DNA from: Clostridium estertheticum subsp. estertheticum
GTDB taxonomy: Bacteria > Bacillota > Clostridia > Clostridiales > Clostridiaceae
DNA length: 64,000 nucleotides
Reading direction: 5' to 3'
Assembly: GCF_001877035.1 (NCBI RefSeq)
Contig: NZ_CP015756.1
Span: forward strand, 1,479,001 to 1,543,000
Below are positions 27,425 through 36,299 of the stretch, one piece after another. The notes under the pieces are model-generated. The model made no database searches. It was not told the origin of the DNA and saw only the letters and a program-made list of their open reading frames with translations. Every line of letters starts with the position of its first letter. The first letter of the stretch is position 1. Position numbers and translations under genes: made by a program.

Positions 27425-28814
27425 ACAGAGGATATTTAATTGAAAAACTAACACCGACATCTCTATTTGTGACTTCTATCTCTCCATTATAATAATTTAT
27501 AATTTTTTTGCAAATGGCAAGACCAAGTCCAAATTTGCCAGTCTTATCTTTGTAGAAATTGTCAAAAATGTGAGACAGATGTTCTTCAGGGATATTGGGG
27601 CCATCGTTATAGATCTCAACTACTGCAAAAATACCTTCCTTTTTTAGTGTTACACATATTTTTTCCTTAGCGTATCTAAGGCTATTATCTAATATGTTTT
27701 CAATAGAAACTTGAACTTTATCTGCATTCCCAGTAATAATTGCTTCTTCAATGTTTAAATCCCATTGTATATTACTATTAACTACTTCAAATCTATTTGT
27801 AATATGGTAAAGCAAGCGTTGCATATTAATTTCAATATTTTCAAAGTTGTTTTCTAAAACATAATCAAGAGTATTCAAATATAACATTTGTTTAACTTTC
27901 TTTTCGAGCCTTAGAGCTTCATCTCTTATTATCTGTGCATTTTGCTCCACTGATTCCACATATACACCATCAATTATTGCCTCAGCATGACTCATAATTA
28001 CCATAATTGGTGTTTTTAAATCGTGAGATATGCTTTGTAGAAACAGTTTCTCTTCTTCATCCCCACGTTTTAATTCTTTTCGCATCATATTCATAGAGTT
28101 TGCGAGTCTTCCAATTTCGTCCTCATTTTTAACATTGATAGGCTCTTCCCAATCTTTATGGGATATTCTAATAGTATAATTTTCAAGCTCTTTAAGTGGT
28201 TTTGAAATATAGGTTGCAACCAGTTTAGCACAAAGAAAACCAATAGCTATAAATAAGACCCCTATTCCAAGCATCGTGTAAAGCAAGACACTATCTTGTT
28301 TTTCGGGCACATAACTTATCAAATATGATCTTCCAGAGGTCCCATATTTAATTGAACTTATAAAGAAAATAAATTTAGTATTATTGTATGATTCTTTAAC
28401 TTTTTTTTCATAAAGGGTGCCTGGTGTAATGTAACCTGCCATCCACATTTTAATGTTCTTCTCATTAAGTCTAAAGGGTGACTTAACGTTACCCGGAGAA
28501 CCTGGTGGTGCTCCGTGGGCTTTATTTACATTTATAATTTCAGCTTTATTATTTTTATCTACAGTTACAATATAATAATCGTTATCCTTAAGAGTTTTTA
28601 TTCCGTCATATCTATTAGGTTGGGTAAAATTATTAGTTTTCAATAAATAAGCATGAGATACTTTTAAATCTTGAGTTATACCTTTTTCAGTTATAGTTCT
28701 AAAGGCAACAAGGTAAAAGATTGAAATACTAAAAATTATTATAAGTATTATTGCTGTAAAGGTTGTCCATATTCTCATGGTTAATGATTTAAATTTATAA
28801 TTAAATTTTTTCAT
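27423..28814 (-). CDS. Sensor histidine kinase (HAMP, HisKA, HATPase)
   Basis: A 463-residue membrane kinase. Two membrane segments (about 13-35 and 178-200) frame an extracellular sensor domain of about 140 residues. Then come a HAMP linker (about 200-250), an H-box with SISHDLKTPI (His near 264), N-box VSIENILDNSLRYA, and G boxes with GLGLAICKKIINYYNGE. It starts inside the end of the response regulator gene (ATGA overlap), so the two are translationally coupled. It is likely to sense an envelope signal and control the glycosyltransferase genes bearing the TATGTR-N5-TATGTG box. Confidence 0.93.
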   Translation of the reverse strand: MKKFNYKFKSLTMRIWTTFTAIILIIIFSISIFYLVAFRTITEKGITQDLKVSHAYLLKTNNFTQPNRYDGIKTLKDNDYYIVTVDKNNKAEIINVNKAHGAPPGSPGNVKSPFRLNEKNIKMWMAGYITPGTLYEKKVKESYNNTKFIFFISSIKYGTSGRSYLISYVPEKQDSVLLYTMLGIGVLFIAIGFLCAKLVATYISKPLKELENYTIRISHKDWEEPINVKNEDEIGRLANSMNMMRKELKRGDEEEKLFLQSISHDLKTPIMVIMSHAEAIIDGVYVESVEQNAQIIRDEALRLEKKVKQMLYLNTLDYVLENNFENIEINMQRLLYHITNRFEVVNSNIQWDLNIEEAIITGNADKVQVSIENILDNSLRYAKEKICVTLKKEGIFAVVEIYNDGPNIPEEHLSHIFDNFYKDKTGKFGLGLAICKKIINYYNGEIEVTNRDVGVSFSIKYPL

Positions 28815-29497
28815 GATTTGTAAACTAATTTATAGCCATATCCATACACGGTCTCTATTGTGAATTTATCTATTTTTTTTCTAAGGCGCCTTATAACGTC
28901 ATCAACAACTCTATCTGAGCCAAAGTAATCATCGCCCCATACATTATCTAATATCTGTTCTCTAGACACCAAATTATTTTTATTTTCAATAAAATAATAA
29001 AGTAGCTCAAATTCTTTTTTAGTTAAAACAATCTCGTCGCTCCCTATAAAAACAGTTCTTTGTTTCTTGCTAATACAATATCCTGCCATGTTTAAGTCAT
29101 CACTTATTGATGTAACATCTGCCTTATTTGTGCCAGAAATTCTCTCTAAAAGTTTATTAGTTCTAATAATAAGTTCTCTAGGTAAAAATGGTTTTGACAA
29201 ATAATCATCGCTACCAAGCTCAAGGCCAACCACACGATCAAGTTCCTCATTTCTTGCAGACATAAAAATAACAGGAGTATTTTTATTAAAGGCCTTAATA
29301 GCTTTAATAATTTCATAGCCATCAATATCTGGAAGCATTATATCTAATATCCAAAGATCGGGCATATCTTTAATTCTTGCTATTGCAGGATTACCAGTAG
29401 AAAAAGTAGTTACTTCGTACCCTTCACGTTCCAAGTATTTTTCAAGTAAAAGATTTAAATTTATTTCATCTTCAACAAGATATATTATTTTTGACAA
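28811..29497 (-). CDS. OmpR/PhoB-family response regulator
   Basis: A 228-residue DNA-binding regulator. The receiver domain has acidic pair VEDE near the N-terminus, phospho-acceptor Asp in LWILDIMLPDIDG and the Lys in LSKPF. The C-terminal winged helix (about 130-228) carries the typical VFIGSDEIVLTKKEFELLYY and RVVDDVIRRLRKKI segments. OmpR-type proteins bind direct repeats with 10-11-bp period, exactly what is seen at its own promoter and at two glycosyltransferase promoters. TTG 29497 is preferred to ATG 29506 because GGGGG abuts the ATG; either is possible. Confidence 0.93.
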   Translation of the reverse strand: MSKIIYLVEDEINLNLLLEKYLEREGYEVTTFSTGNPAIARIKDMPDLWILDIMLPDIDGYEIIKAIKAFNKNTPVIFMSARNEELDRVVGLELGSDDYLSKPFLPRELIIRTNKLLERISGTNKADVTSISDDLNMAGYCISKKQRTVFIGSDEIVLTKKEFELLYYFIENKNNLVSREQILDNVWGDDYFGSDRVVDDVIRRLRKKIDKFTIETVYGYGYKLVYKS

Positions 29498-29583
29498 GTG
29501 TATCATCCCCCGATTTAATAGGTGCTAAGACCTATAATTTACAAAACAACTAAATAAACACCATATAATACCTTATATTTTAT

Positions 29584-29637
29584 ATTCTATCATACAATTC
29601 TCAAAACATTTCTGATTATTTATGTAAAGATTATGTG
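29584..29637 (-). promoter_or_regulatory. Autoregulated promoter of the two-component operon
   Basis: TATGTA (29621-29626) and TATGTG (29632-29637) form an 11-bp direct repeat exactly 32 bp from the minus-strand -10 TAGAAT (29589-29584). The remainder of the 29498-29863 gap (to 29863) shows no gene; it must also hold the plus-strand promoter of the MATE gene. Confidence 0.65.
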
Positions 29638-29863
29638 TTTTATGAAATAATAAACTGAATTTTGATTGCTAGACAAGTGTATAAATACAAGTTTGTTTTG
29701 TGATTAGACATATTAATATGTAGAGTTACAGAGTATAATGGAGATTATTACTCCTGAGTGAATGTTGTACTTTTCTCAAAGAAAATCTGAGATAGCCACA
29801 AAAAAAGACTCTTCTAAAATTATTTAATTTAATTTACTTTAAAAGATTGGATGTGTTTTTAAA

Positions 29864-31192
29864 TTGATTACAGATATGACGAAAGGAAATATACCAAAAC
29901 ATTTAGTTGGATTTGCAATACCTTTAATACTTGGAAACCTTTTTCAACTTAGTTATAATGCAGCAGACTCTATTATAGTGGGGCGGTATGTTGGCACAAA
30001 TGCATTAGCGGCAGTCGGTACGGCTAATCCTATTATGAACATTGCAATGTTTTTTATTATAGGGATTTGTATGGGTGCTTCTGTATTAATGAGTGAATAT
30101 TTTGGACAAGGTGATAAGAAAAAGCTTAAACGTGAAATATCTACAACGTTTATAGCTGGTTTTATTTTTACAGTAATTATTATAATTGGTTGTATTATTT
30201 TGACTAGGCCAATTCTCTTAATGATAAATACTCCAATTGAAATATTAGGGGATGCAACAAGTTACTTAAGAATAATATTTTGTGGATTAGTATTTACCTT
30301 TTTATATAATGTTTATGCTGCAACTCTTCGTAGTATGGGAGATTCAAAAACACCATTATTATTTTTAATAATATCTTCAGTCTTAAATGTAGTTATGGAT
30401 ATTATTTTTGTAGTGTATTTGCATATGGGGGTTAATGGAGCAGCAATAGCGACGGTTACTGCAGAAGTGATTGCGAGTGTTCTTTGTATTTCATATGCTT
30501 ATAGAAAATTCCCAATACTTAGATTTTCAAGAAAAGAGCTTATTATAGATAGAGCTTTACTTAAAATTACAATTAACTATAGTTGGGTTACAGCTATGCA
30601 ACAGACATGCCTTTATGTTGGGAAAGTATTTGTTCAAGGAGCAGTTAATCCTCTAGGCGTAGAATCTATTGCTACCTTTAATGCAGTAAACCGTGTAGAT
30701 GATTTTGCTTTTGCACCAGAACAAAGCATTAGTAACGGAATGACTACCTTTCTCGCTCAGAATAGAGGAGCTAAAAAAAATGAACGTATAAAGCAAGGCT
30801 TTTGGTATGGAATGAAGATTGAGTCTTTATATTGGCTTTTGCTTCTAGTGGTAATATACTTTGGAGCGCCACATATAATGAATTTATTTGTTCCAGAGAA
30901 GAATTCGAAGGTAGTAGAACTAGGAGTAACGTATCTTGAAATGATGGCATTTTTCTATTTGCTTCCAAGTTGGACAAACGGAATACAAGGATATTTCAGG
31001 GGTATGGGTGATTTAAAAGTTACATTAAGGTCAACATTTATACAAATGGTTGGAAGAGTATCATTTACATATTTATTGGCTCCTAAATATGGTATTGTAG
31101 GGGTTGCCCTAGCCTGCCTTGCTGGATGGATTATTATGCTGGCATATGAAGTTCCGCTTTGCATTAAACACAGGAAAAACTATAGATTCTAA
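29864..31192 (+). CDS. MATE family efflux transporter
   Basis: A 442-residue polytopic transporter with about 12 hydrophobic segments. The N-terminus MTKGNIPKHLVGFAIPLILGNLFQ and the following NAADSIIVGRYVG are classic for the MATE/DinF-related family, which exports drugs or metabolites, or flips lipid-linked substrates, using Na+ or H+. The start is uncertain: TTG 29864 or ATG 29876, neither with a good SD. It diverges from the two-component operon and precedes a DedA gene. Substrate unknown. Confidence 0.92.
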   Translation: MITDMTKGNIPKHLVGFAIPLILGNLFQLSYNAADSIIVGRYVGTNALAAVGTANPIMNIAMFFIIGICMGASVLMSEYFGQGDKKKLKREISTTFIAGFIFTVIIIIGCIILTRPILLMINTPIEILGDATSYLRIIFCGLVFTFLYNVYAATLRSMGDSKTPLLFLIISSVLNVVMDIIFVVYLHMGVNGAAIATVTAEVIASVLCISYAYRKFPILRFSRKELIIDRALLKITINYSWVTAMQQTCLYVGKVFVQGAVNPLGVESIATFNAVNRVDDFAFAPEQSISNGMTTFLAQNRGAKKNERIKQGFWYGMKIESLYWLLLLVVIYFGAPHIMNLFVPEKNSKVVELGVTYLEMMAFFYLLPSWTNGIQGYFRGMGDLKVTLRSTFIQMVGRVSFTYLLAPKYGIVGVALACLAGWIIMLAYEVPLCIKHRKNYRF

Positions 31193-31252
31193 AATAATTA
31201 CTATCAAAAGATTTATATTTGTAACAAGTTTTTGAATTTACGGGAGGTAAAT

Positions 31253-31858
31253 ATGGTAGAAAGTTTAATTAACATGGTAATTTTAGTTATGGGTAAATTG
31301 GGGTATTTAGGTGTTTTTGTATTTATGGCTCTTGAAAGCGCATGCATTCCAATACCTAGTGAGGCAATACTTCCTTTTGGTGGTTATTTAAGCTATATAG
31401 GAAGATTGAGCATAATCCCAACAATAATTATAGGAACGCTTGGAGGGACATTTGGTTCAATCTTAGCTTATTATTTAGGAAAATTAGGTGGAAGGCCTTT
31501 AGTTGAGAAATATGCATCTTTTTTACATTTATCAAAATCAAGTTTAGATAAAAGTGATGCATACTTTAAAAAATATGGTGAGAAAATTGTATTTTATTCA
31601 AGGTTACTTCCTATAGTAAGAACTTTTATTTCACTCCCCGCAGGGATAAGTAATATGGACTTTAAAAAGTTCACAGTGTATACCTTTTTTGGTTCATTAA
31701 TTTGGAGTACTTTACTTGGGTTTACTGGCTATTACATGGGTGCGAACTGGATTATAATTAGGCCGTGGTTTCATTATGCAGATATTGTTGTGGTAGTCGT
31801 AATAGTAGGACTTATAGGATACAAATTAATGACAATAAAAAAAGTGAAAAAATTGTAA
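31253..31858 (+). CDS. DedA family membrane protein
   Basis: A 201-residue membrane protein of the DedA/SNARE-associated family. It has the signature FMALESACIPIPSEAILPFGG early on and the conserved basic segment YSRLLPIVRTFISLPAGISNM in the middle; both are part of the re-entrant transport core. Some DedA proteins recycle undecaprenyl phosphate or phosphatidylethanolamine across the membrane. Start ATG 31253 after GGGAGG at 5-6 nt. It may be cotranscribed with the MATE gene (60-bp gap). A role in supplying carrier lipid to the nearby glycosyltransferases is plausible but unproven. Confidence 0.92.
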   Translation: MVESLINMVILVMGKLGYLGVFVFMALESACIPIPSEAILPFGGYLSYIGRLSIIPTIIIGTLGGTFGSILAYYLGKLGGRPLVEKYASFLHLSKSSLDKSDAYFKKYGEKIVFYSRLLPIVRTFISLPAGISNMDFKKFTVYTFFGSLIWSTLLGFTGYYMGANWIIIRPWFHYADIVVVVVIVGLIGYKLMTIKKVKKL

Positions 31859-31870
31859 AATAATATTATG

Positions 31871-31936
31871 ACTTAAAACATTTCCATATAAGTACCGAAC
31901 GCAAGCGACTTATATAAAAATGTTTTAAGTTATTTT
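31871..31936. terminator. Two-part long hairpin, bidirectional terminator
   Basis: An outer perfect 13-bp stem (31871-31883 / 31918-31930) and an inner 8-bp stem (atataagt/acttatat) are separated by a small internal loop, with a GC-containing 14-nt apical loop. It separates the converging DedA and bactofilin genes and is larger than other terminators here. Confidence 0.75.
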
Positions 31937-32667
31937 TATATCTTCTTTTGATCTTTAACTATAGAGGAGTCTGAAATGTTAATCTCATCTTTATACTCTA
32001 TGAGACCAATATTACAACCTGTACCTATTGTAATATTATTTCCTCTTACTATATTAACATTTGTGTTTTGAAGATAGATATCATCTCCTTCTATTAGATC
32101 TGTAGTTAATTCAGCTTTGGTATTGAAAATTTTGTCAATTGCTTTTCTAAATATAGAGTTGTTCATAGGATTAACTCTTATGTCAATATGCTCGCCCCCA
32201 ATTTCTTTAACAAAACAGTTACCACCCAGTCTAATAGTTATTTGTCCCGCATTTAATAATTCTTGTATTTTAAAACCACCATTAGCATTAAAACATTCTG
32301 CTTCACAATTTTTTCCTATAATTACTGAGCCTGATATATTAACCTCTTGTGCGTATAGGTTTCCGTCTATATGAGTTGACCCGCTTATGCTTACGTTCTC
32401 ACTTTTAAGATTACCTATGACATGAGTTGATCCACTTATCTTAATGTCTTTTACTTCTACATTACCTTCAACTTTTGAAGAACCACTAATTTTTATAGTT
32501 TCTGCTTTTAGGTTACCTATAACTTTTGAGGAACCACTACTTTTAAAGTAAACACAGTCTAAATCACCAGTGATTTTCCCAGATCCGCTTATAAATACAT
32601 CATTATATTTTCCTCCACCTGAGATTCCTGATCCTGACATTTTTAAATTATTATTCATATTTTCCAT
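31936..32667 (-). CDS. Bactofilin-like polymer-forming protein
   Basis: A 243-residue protein whose first two thirds are short beta-helix turns with recurring phrases: SGSGKITGDL, SGSSKVIGNL, SGSSKVEGN, SGSTHVIGNL, SGSTHIDGNL, NISGSVIIGKN. These are the rungs of a right-handed beta helix like bactofilins and Bacillus YhbE/YhbF. Such proteins polymerise without nucleotides and scaffold envelope or spore structures. The C-terminal third is less regular. Start ATG 32667 after AAGGAGGG. The preceding gene encodes a DUF4004 protein, the same pair as yhbD-yhbE. Confidence 0.85.
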   Translation of the reverse strand: MENMNNNLKMSGSGISGGGKYNDVFISGSGKITGDLDCVYFKSSGSSKVIGNLKAETIKISGSSKVEGNVEVKDIKISGSTHVIGNLKSENVSISGSTHIDGNLYAQEVNISGSVIIGKNCEAECFNANGGFKIQELLNAGQITIRLGGNCFVKEIGGEHIDIRVNPMNNSIFRKAIDKIFNTKAELTTDLIEGDDIYLQNTNVNIVRGNNITIGTGCNIGLIEYKDEINISDSSIVKDQKKI

Positions 32668-32700
32668 GTTAAATCCCTCCTTAAATTTATTAATGAATTG

Positions 32701-33321
32701 TTACATCTTAATTTTAAGTTCTTCAATGCACGATGAAATATTAAGTCCTAATATTATTTTTGAATACTTGTCTATATAAAATTCATTTGGCTTTGTTATT
32801 AAAAAACATAACGTGATTCCAAATTTGCGTATAAAAATCACCTCGCAATTTTTCCCATCCAACAATGTATAATTCTCTTCTAAAGTCTCTAACATAAGTT
32901 TACTTTCATCTATTGATACATTCCCTGATAATAAGCTTTTTTCTAATAATAAAATATATAAGATTTTTTGAAAAGAAAATATTTTTATCTCTCCATAGAT
33001 ATTTTTATATGTTGTTAATGTTTGCCTTGTAACAATGTTCTTGGTTAATAAATCATCTTCACTTAAAAATACATCTGCTAATTGTGGTGAAAACATTTGT
33101 GCCAGGTCATCTAATGATATGCCATCCTTCATATTTAAAATCTTTTCTATCCTGTCTAATATTTTTAACCTTGGAAAGTAGGTTTCTTGACCAGTATAGC
33201 TGGATTTTTTTATAAACCATTCTTCAGGTATAAGGTTCTTTCTTTTCCATCTATATAACTGTCCATAGGAAACATTAGTGACCTCGAGTAATTCTTTTTT
33301 TGTTATTAAATCCTCGTCCAT
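32701..33321 (-). CDS. DUF4004/YhbD-like protein with MerR-type helix-turn-helix
   Basis: A 206-residue protein. The N-terminus LITKKELLEVTNVSYGQLYRWKR followed by LIPEEWF is a MerR-like winged helix as in Bacillus YhbD (DUF4004). The rest is a mixed alpha/beta region without recognised catalytic residues. Start ATG 33321 after AAGGAG; the longer frame from 33387 has no SD. It is followed after 33 bases by the bactofilin gene, so it is probably a regulator or assembly partner of it. A dyad at 33376-33393 may be its operator. Confidence 0.82.
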   Translation of the reverse strand: MDEDLITKKELLEVTNVSYGQLYRWKRKNLIPEEWFIKKSSYTGQETYFPRLKILDRIEKILNMKDGISLDDLAQMFSPQLADVFLSEDDLLTKNIVTRQTLTTYKNIYGEIKIFSFQKILYILLLEKSLLSGNVSIDESKLMLETLEENYTLLDGKNCEVIFIRKFGITLCFLITKPNEFYIDKYSKIILGLNISSCIEELKIKM

Positions 33322-33375
33322 ATTTGATCTCCTTTTGTAATTATATATAATACTATTTTTTCTAATATATGCAGT

Positions 33376-33393
33376 GTAACATAACATTGTTAC
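33376..33393. promoter_or_regulatory. Dyad, possible operator of the DUF4004-bactofilin operon
   Basis: GTAACA-TAACAT-TGTTAC is a perfect 6-bp dyad with a 6-nt spacer in the divergent region between the DUF4004 gene and the symporter gene. Confidence 0.4.
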
Positions 33394-33528
33394 GTTGTAA
33401 ATAGAAAACTAAATTTAAATTCCCCACAATTATTTATTTAATAGTAACCCTATTTTATAAATTTTAATGTAAAATAGATATGAAATCCATTATAATATAG
33501 ACTAAAATTTAATATGAGGGAGTTACAG

Positions 33529-34788
33529 ATGAAGAAGTTATTCAAAAACTATAAATCAACAATTATTCTTTTAGGGTCAGTTATACTTGGAGGGATTATA
33601 GGGATCGTAATGGGCCCAAAATCTTCTGTATTAGAACCTTTTGGAAAATTATTTATAAATCTAATGTTTATGATTTTGGTCCCATTAGTATTTTTTAGTG
33701 TTTCCTCTGCTATGGCAAATATTAGTGGAATGAAAAGACTAGGTAAAATTATGGGAAGTATAGTGTTAGTATTTTTATCTACAGCACTTATTGCGGCGAT
33801 TATTGGAACCATAGCTACCCTTATTATGAAGCCAACGAGTGGTCTTCATATAGATATGTTTAAAAGTTTAATGAAGAGTGCTGTGGGAACTCAAACTATT
33901 GAAAAAGTTTCATTTTTAGATCAACTTGTGAATACATTTACTGTTTCAGATTTTGTTGATTTACTCTCAAGAAAGAATATGTTACAACTTGTTGTATTTT
34001 CAATTATTTTTGGAATTTCAGTTTCTCTTTCTGGAGAAAAAGCAAAATCGCTTGCGAGGTTACTTGAGGCCGGTTCGATTACAATGATGAACGTTGTTAA
34101 AATCATAATGTATTATGCACCTATTGGTTTAGGGTGTTATTTTGCTTCGATGGTAGGCCAACTTGGCGGTCAAATTCTAAATGGATATTTAAAAATATTT
34201 GTATTATATTTAATCATTTCTGTAATTTATTATTTTGGATTTTTTAGTCTGTATGCTTTTGTTGCAGCTGGTAAAAATGGTGTAAGAATATTTTGGGAAA
34301 ATGCTGTTACACCTTCAGTCACAGCGTTAGCAACTTGCTCTAGTGCGGCTTGTATACCAGCTAACTTAGAAACTGTAAAAAAAATTGGTGTGCCGTATGA
34401 TATTGCAGAGACTGTAATTCCACTTGGTGCAAACATGCATAAGGATGGGTCTGTATTTGGTGGGGTTATGAAAATTACACTTTTAATGGGCTTATTTGGT
34501 AAGGATATGACTAGTGTTAGCTCAATACTTGGTATTATAGGTGTTTCACTTCTAGTAGGGGCGGTTATGGGTGCTATTCCTAGTGGTGGAATGATTGGTG
34601 AAATGTTAATATTAAGTGTATATGGTTTGCCACCAGAGGTTCTTCCAATTATTGCAGTTGTTAGTGTAATTATAGATGCACCAGCAACGCTACTTAATTC
34701 TACAGGAAACACGGTATGTTCTATGCTTGTTACTAGACTAGTAGAAGGTAAGAACTGGTTGAAACATAATAAAAAAATTGCTAGTTAA
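33529..34788 (+). CDS. Dicarboxylate/amino acid:cation symporter (DAACS)
   Basis: A 419-residue polytopic transporter of the GltP/DctA family, importing acidic amino acids or C4-dicarboxylates with Na+ or H+. The N-terminus has the LFKNYKSTIILLGSVILGGIIG hairpin. The serine-rich re-entrant loop is TALATCSSAACIPANLE, and the C-terminal binding segments are PLGANMHKDGSVFGG and DAPATLLNSTGNTVC. Ligand-binding Asp/Asn/Arg positions differ among substrates, so the substrate is left open. Start ATG 33529 after GAGGGAG; an ATG at 33514 overlaps that SD. Confidence 0.92.
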   Translation: MKKLFKNYKSTIILLGSVILGGIIGIVMGPKSSVLEPFGKLFINLMFMILVPLVFFSVSSAMANISGMKRLGKIMGSIVLVFLSTALIAAIIGTIATLIMKPTSGLHIDMFKSLMKSAVGTQTIEKVSFLDQLVNTFTVSDFVDLLSRKNMLQLVVFSIIFGISVSLSGEKAKSLARLLEAGSITMMNVVKIIMYYAPIGLGCYFASMVGQLGGQILNGYLKIFVLYLIISVIYYFGFFSLYAFVAAGKNGVRIFWENAVTPSVTALATCSSAACIPANLETVKKIGVPYDIAETVIPLGANMHKDGSVFGGVMKITLLMGLFGKDMTSVSSILGIIGVSLLVGAVMGAIPSGGMIGEMLILSVYGLPPEVLPIIAVVSVIIDAPATLLNSTGNTVCSMLVTRLVEGKNWLKHNKKIAS

Positions 34789-34842
34789 ACGAGTATATAA
34801 ATAAGATATTGAATTATTATATAATTCATATAAATATGAAAA

Positions 34843-34888
34843 TGGAGCCTCGCGTGAGATAAATTCCACAGCGGAGCTCTCTTTTTTA
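34843..34888. terminator. Terminator between converging symporter and XRE-cupin genes
   Basis: The arms gagcctcgc and gcggagctc pair (one mismatch, one G-U) around about 20 bases, with a T run on the plus strand. Confidence 0.65.
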
Positions 34889-34892
34889 ATTA

Positions 34893-35450
34893 TTAATCAA
34901 TTTTACAAATTGGTAATAGCGTTGGAGGAGTTAGCGCTATAATAATTTTAGCTGGGGTATCATCAACATTTTGACAAAGATGAGGGTAGGTACTATCTAG
35001 GTGAATACTATCTCCTACTTCTAGGGTGGATGAGAAATCACCTTGTGTTATTTTAACTTTCCCTATTAGCACAGTAATAAATTCTTCGCCATCATGGGTA
35101 TGAGTGCTATTACCTGCTTGATAACCGGAAGGAAGATTAACCATTAATACTTGTAATTGACGACCAAAAGCTGCTGATAATACCTCTACTTCGGGGCCCT
35201 GTGCTAACTTTATTTTTGGCCTAAAATCTTTCCTTACTAGCTCCGGTTTAAACAATTGATCTTCTACAAAATTTTTTATTGGAATGTTAAGTGCAAAAGA
35301 AATTTTTTTAAGACTTTCTAATGAAAGTGAAACTTTATCATTTTCAACTTGGCTGATGAATCCACAGGATAATCCAGTTTCCTTAGCTAATTTGGAAATG
35401 TTCATATTTATTTGTTGCCTGTAATTTCTAATTTTATTTCCGATAGACAT
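34893..35450 (-). CDS. XRE-family regulator with cupin sensor domain
   Basis: A 185-residue regulator. The helix-turn-helix is at 1-62 (NISKLAKETGLSCGFISQVENDKVSLSLESLKKI-type XRE fold), the linker 63-100, and the cupin barrel about 105-180 with HTHDGEEF and later HLDSTYPHL. Those histidines may bind a metal or a small acid. Relatives control transport or catabolic genes for small metabolites. Start ATG 35450 after AAGGAG. It diverges from the rubrerythrin-like gene and converges on the symporter gene, either of which could be its target. Confidence 0.9.
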   Translation of the reverse strand: MSIGNKIRNYRQQINMNISKLAKETGLSCGFISQVENDKVSLSLESLKKISFALNIPIKNFVEDQLFKPELVRKDFRPKIKLAQGPEVEVLSAAFGRQLQVLMVNLPSGYQAGNSTHTHDGEEFITVLIGKVKITQGDFSSTLEVGDSIHLDSTYPHLCQNVDDTPAKIIIALTPPTLLPICKID

Positions 35451-35511
35451 TATATAACACTCCTTAAATAGTTTAGTGATACAAAATATTATTTATTATT
35501 ACTAAAAAATG

Positions 35512-35540
35512 TTGACACAGATAAAAACATTTGGTAATAT
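35512..35540 (+). promoter_or_regulatory. Sigma-A promoter of the rubrerythrin-like gene
   Basis: TTGACA (35512-35517), 17 bp, TAATAT (35535-35540). Repeats of AAATGTT/AACATTT around it (about 35505-35570) could be an operator for the divergent XRE regulator. Confidence 0.75.
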
Positions 35541-35682
35541 TAAATAAATGTTAGTAGTACTAATATATTATTATCTACAGCAAAATGCAAGCTAAAATAA
35601 TGTAGATTTAATATAAACAAGTTTAGTAAGGTAAAAATAATTACATTAATCAAATGAAATTATTAAATCAGGAGGTTATTAT

Positions 35683-36087
35683 ATGAGTATTTATGGAGTA
35701 ACAAAAGGCACAAAATTTGAAGAACAAGTAGATAAAAATGGAAAGGGTGAAGAACAAGGCGCAGGAATGTATGCAGGTTTAGCATTCCTTGCTAAGGAAA
35801 GAGGTCTTGATGAATTATCAGAAGTCCTTCTAAAAATAGCAGTAGACGAAATGCGCCATGCAGGTATATATGCAGTTCTTAATGGTCACACCAACCAAGA
35901 TATTTTTGAATTTTTAAAAAAGATTGCACCAGCTGAAAGTAATGCTTTTGTAAAATTAAACCAGTTTGCAAGTCAGGTACGGGAAATCGGACTTGAAGAT
36001 GCTGCAAAACAAATAGAATCAATTGCAATGGATGAACGCCATCATGGAGAGTTACTTGTAAAGCTAGTTGATAAAGAGTCTAAATAA
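35683..36087 (+). CDS. Rubrerythrin-like ferritin-fold di-iron protein
   Basis: A 134-residue four-helix protein. Di-iron ligands can be seen in EEQGAGMYAGLAFLAKERG (helix 1 Glu), VDEMRHAGIY (Glu and His, helix 2), the APAESNAF segment (helix 3 Glu), and MDERHHGEL (Glu/His, helix 4). It lacks the C-terminal rubredoxin domain of full rubrerythrin, so it is a short erythrin-type form. Family members detoxify peroxide or handle iron in anaerobes. SD AGGAGG before the ATG. Strong promoter upstream and terminator downstream suggest a monocistronic, well-expressed stress gene. Confidence 0.88.
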   Translation: MSIYGVTKGTKFEEQVDKNGKGEEQGAGMYAGLAFLAKERGLDELSEVLLKIAVDEMRHAGIYAVLNGHTNQDIFEFLKKIAPAESNAFVKLNQFASQVREIGLEDAAKQIESIAMDERHHGELLVKLVDKESK

Positions 36088-36108
36088 CAATTATATTATA
36101 ATAAACAT

Positions 36109-36155
36109 AGGCATACTAAAACCATAAGATTTATGTTATGGAAGTGGTATGTCTA
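36109..36155 (+). terminator. Compound hairpin after the rubrerythrin-like gene
   Basis: An outer 8-bp stem (aggcatac / gtatgtct) encloses an inner 6-bp stem (ccataa / ttatgg), ending in TATTATTTT. Confidence 0.7.
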
Positions 36156-36299
36156 TTATTTTACCAATTATTAAGTAGAAGATAGATGCTTGCCAGCTTT
36201 ATATACTTTCTAATATATGAGATAATAGACTTAAAGCATGAAAGTTATCACTAGGATAGTAAAGGTTATGGTAGATATATTTATTAGGAGGGGTTTGTT

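Noticed and set aside
34230-34712. Minus-strand frame opposite the symporter gene
   Set aside because: Shadow of a conserved transporter; no SD or family match.
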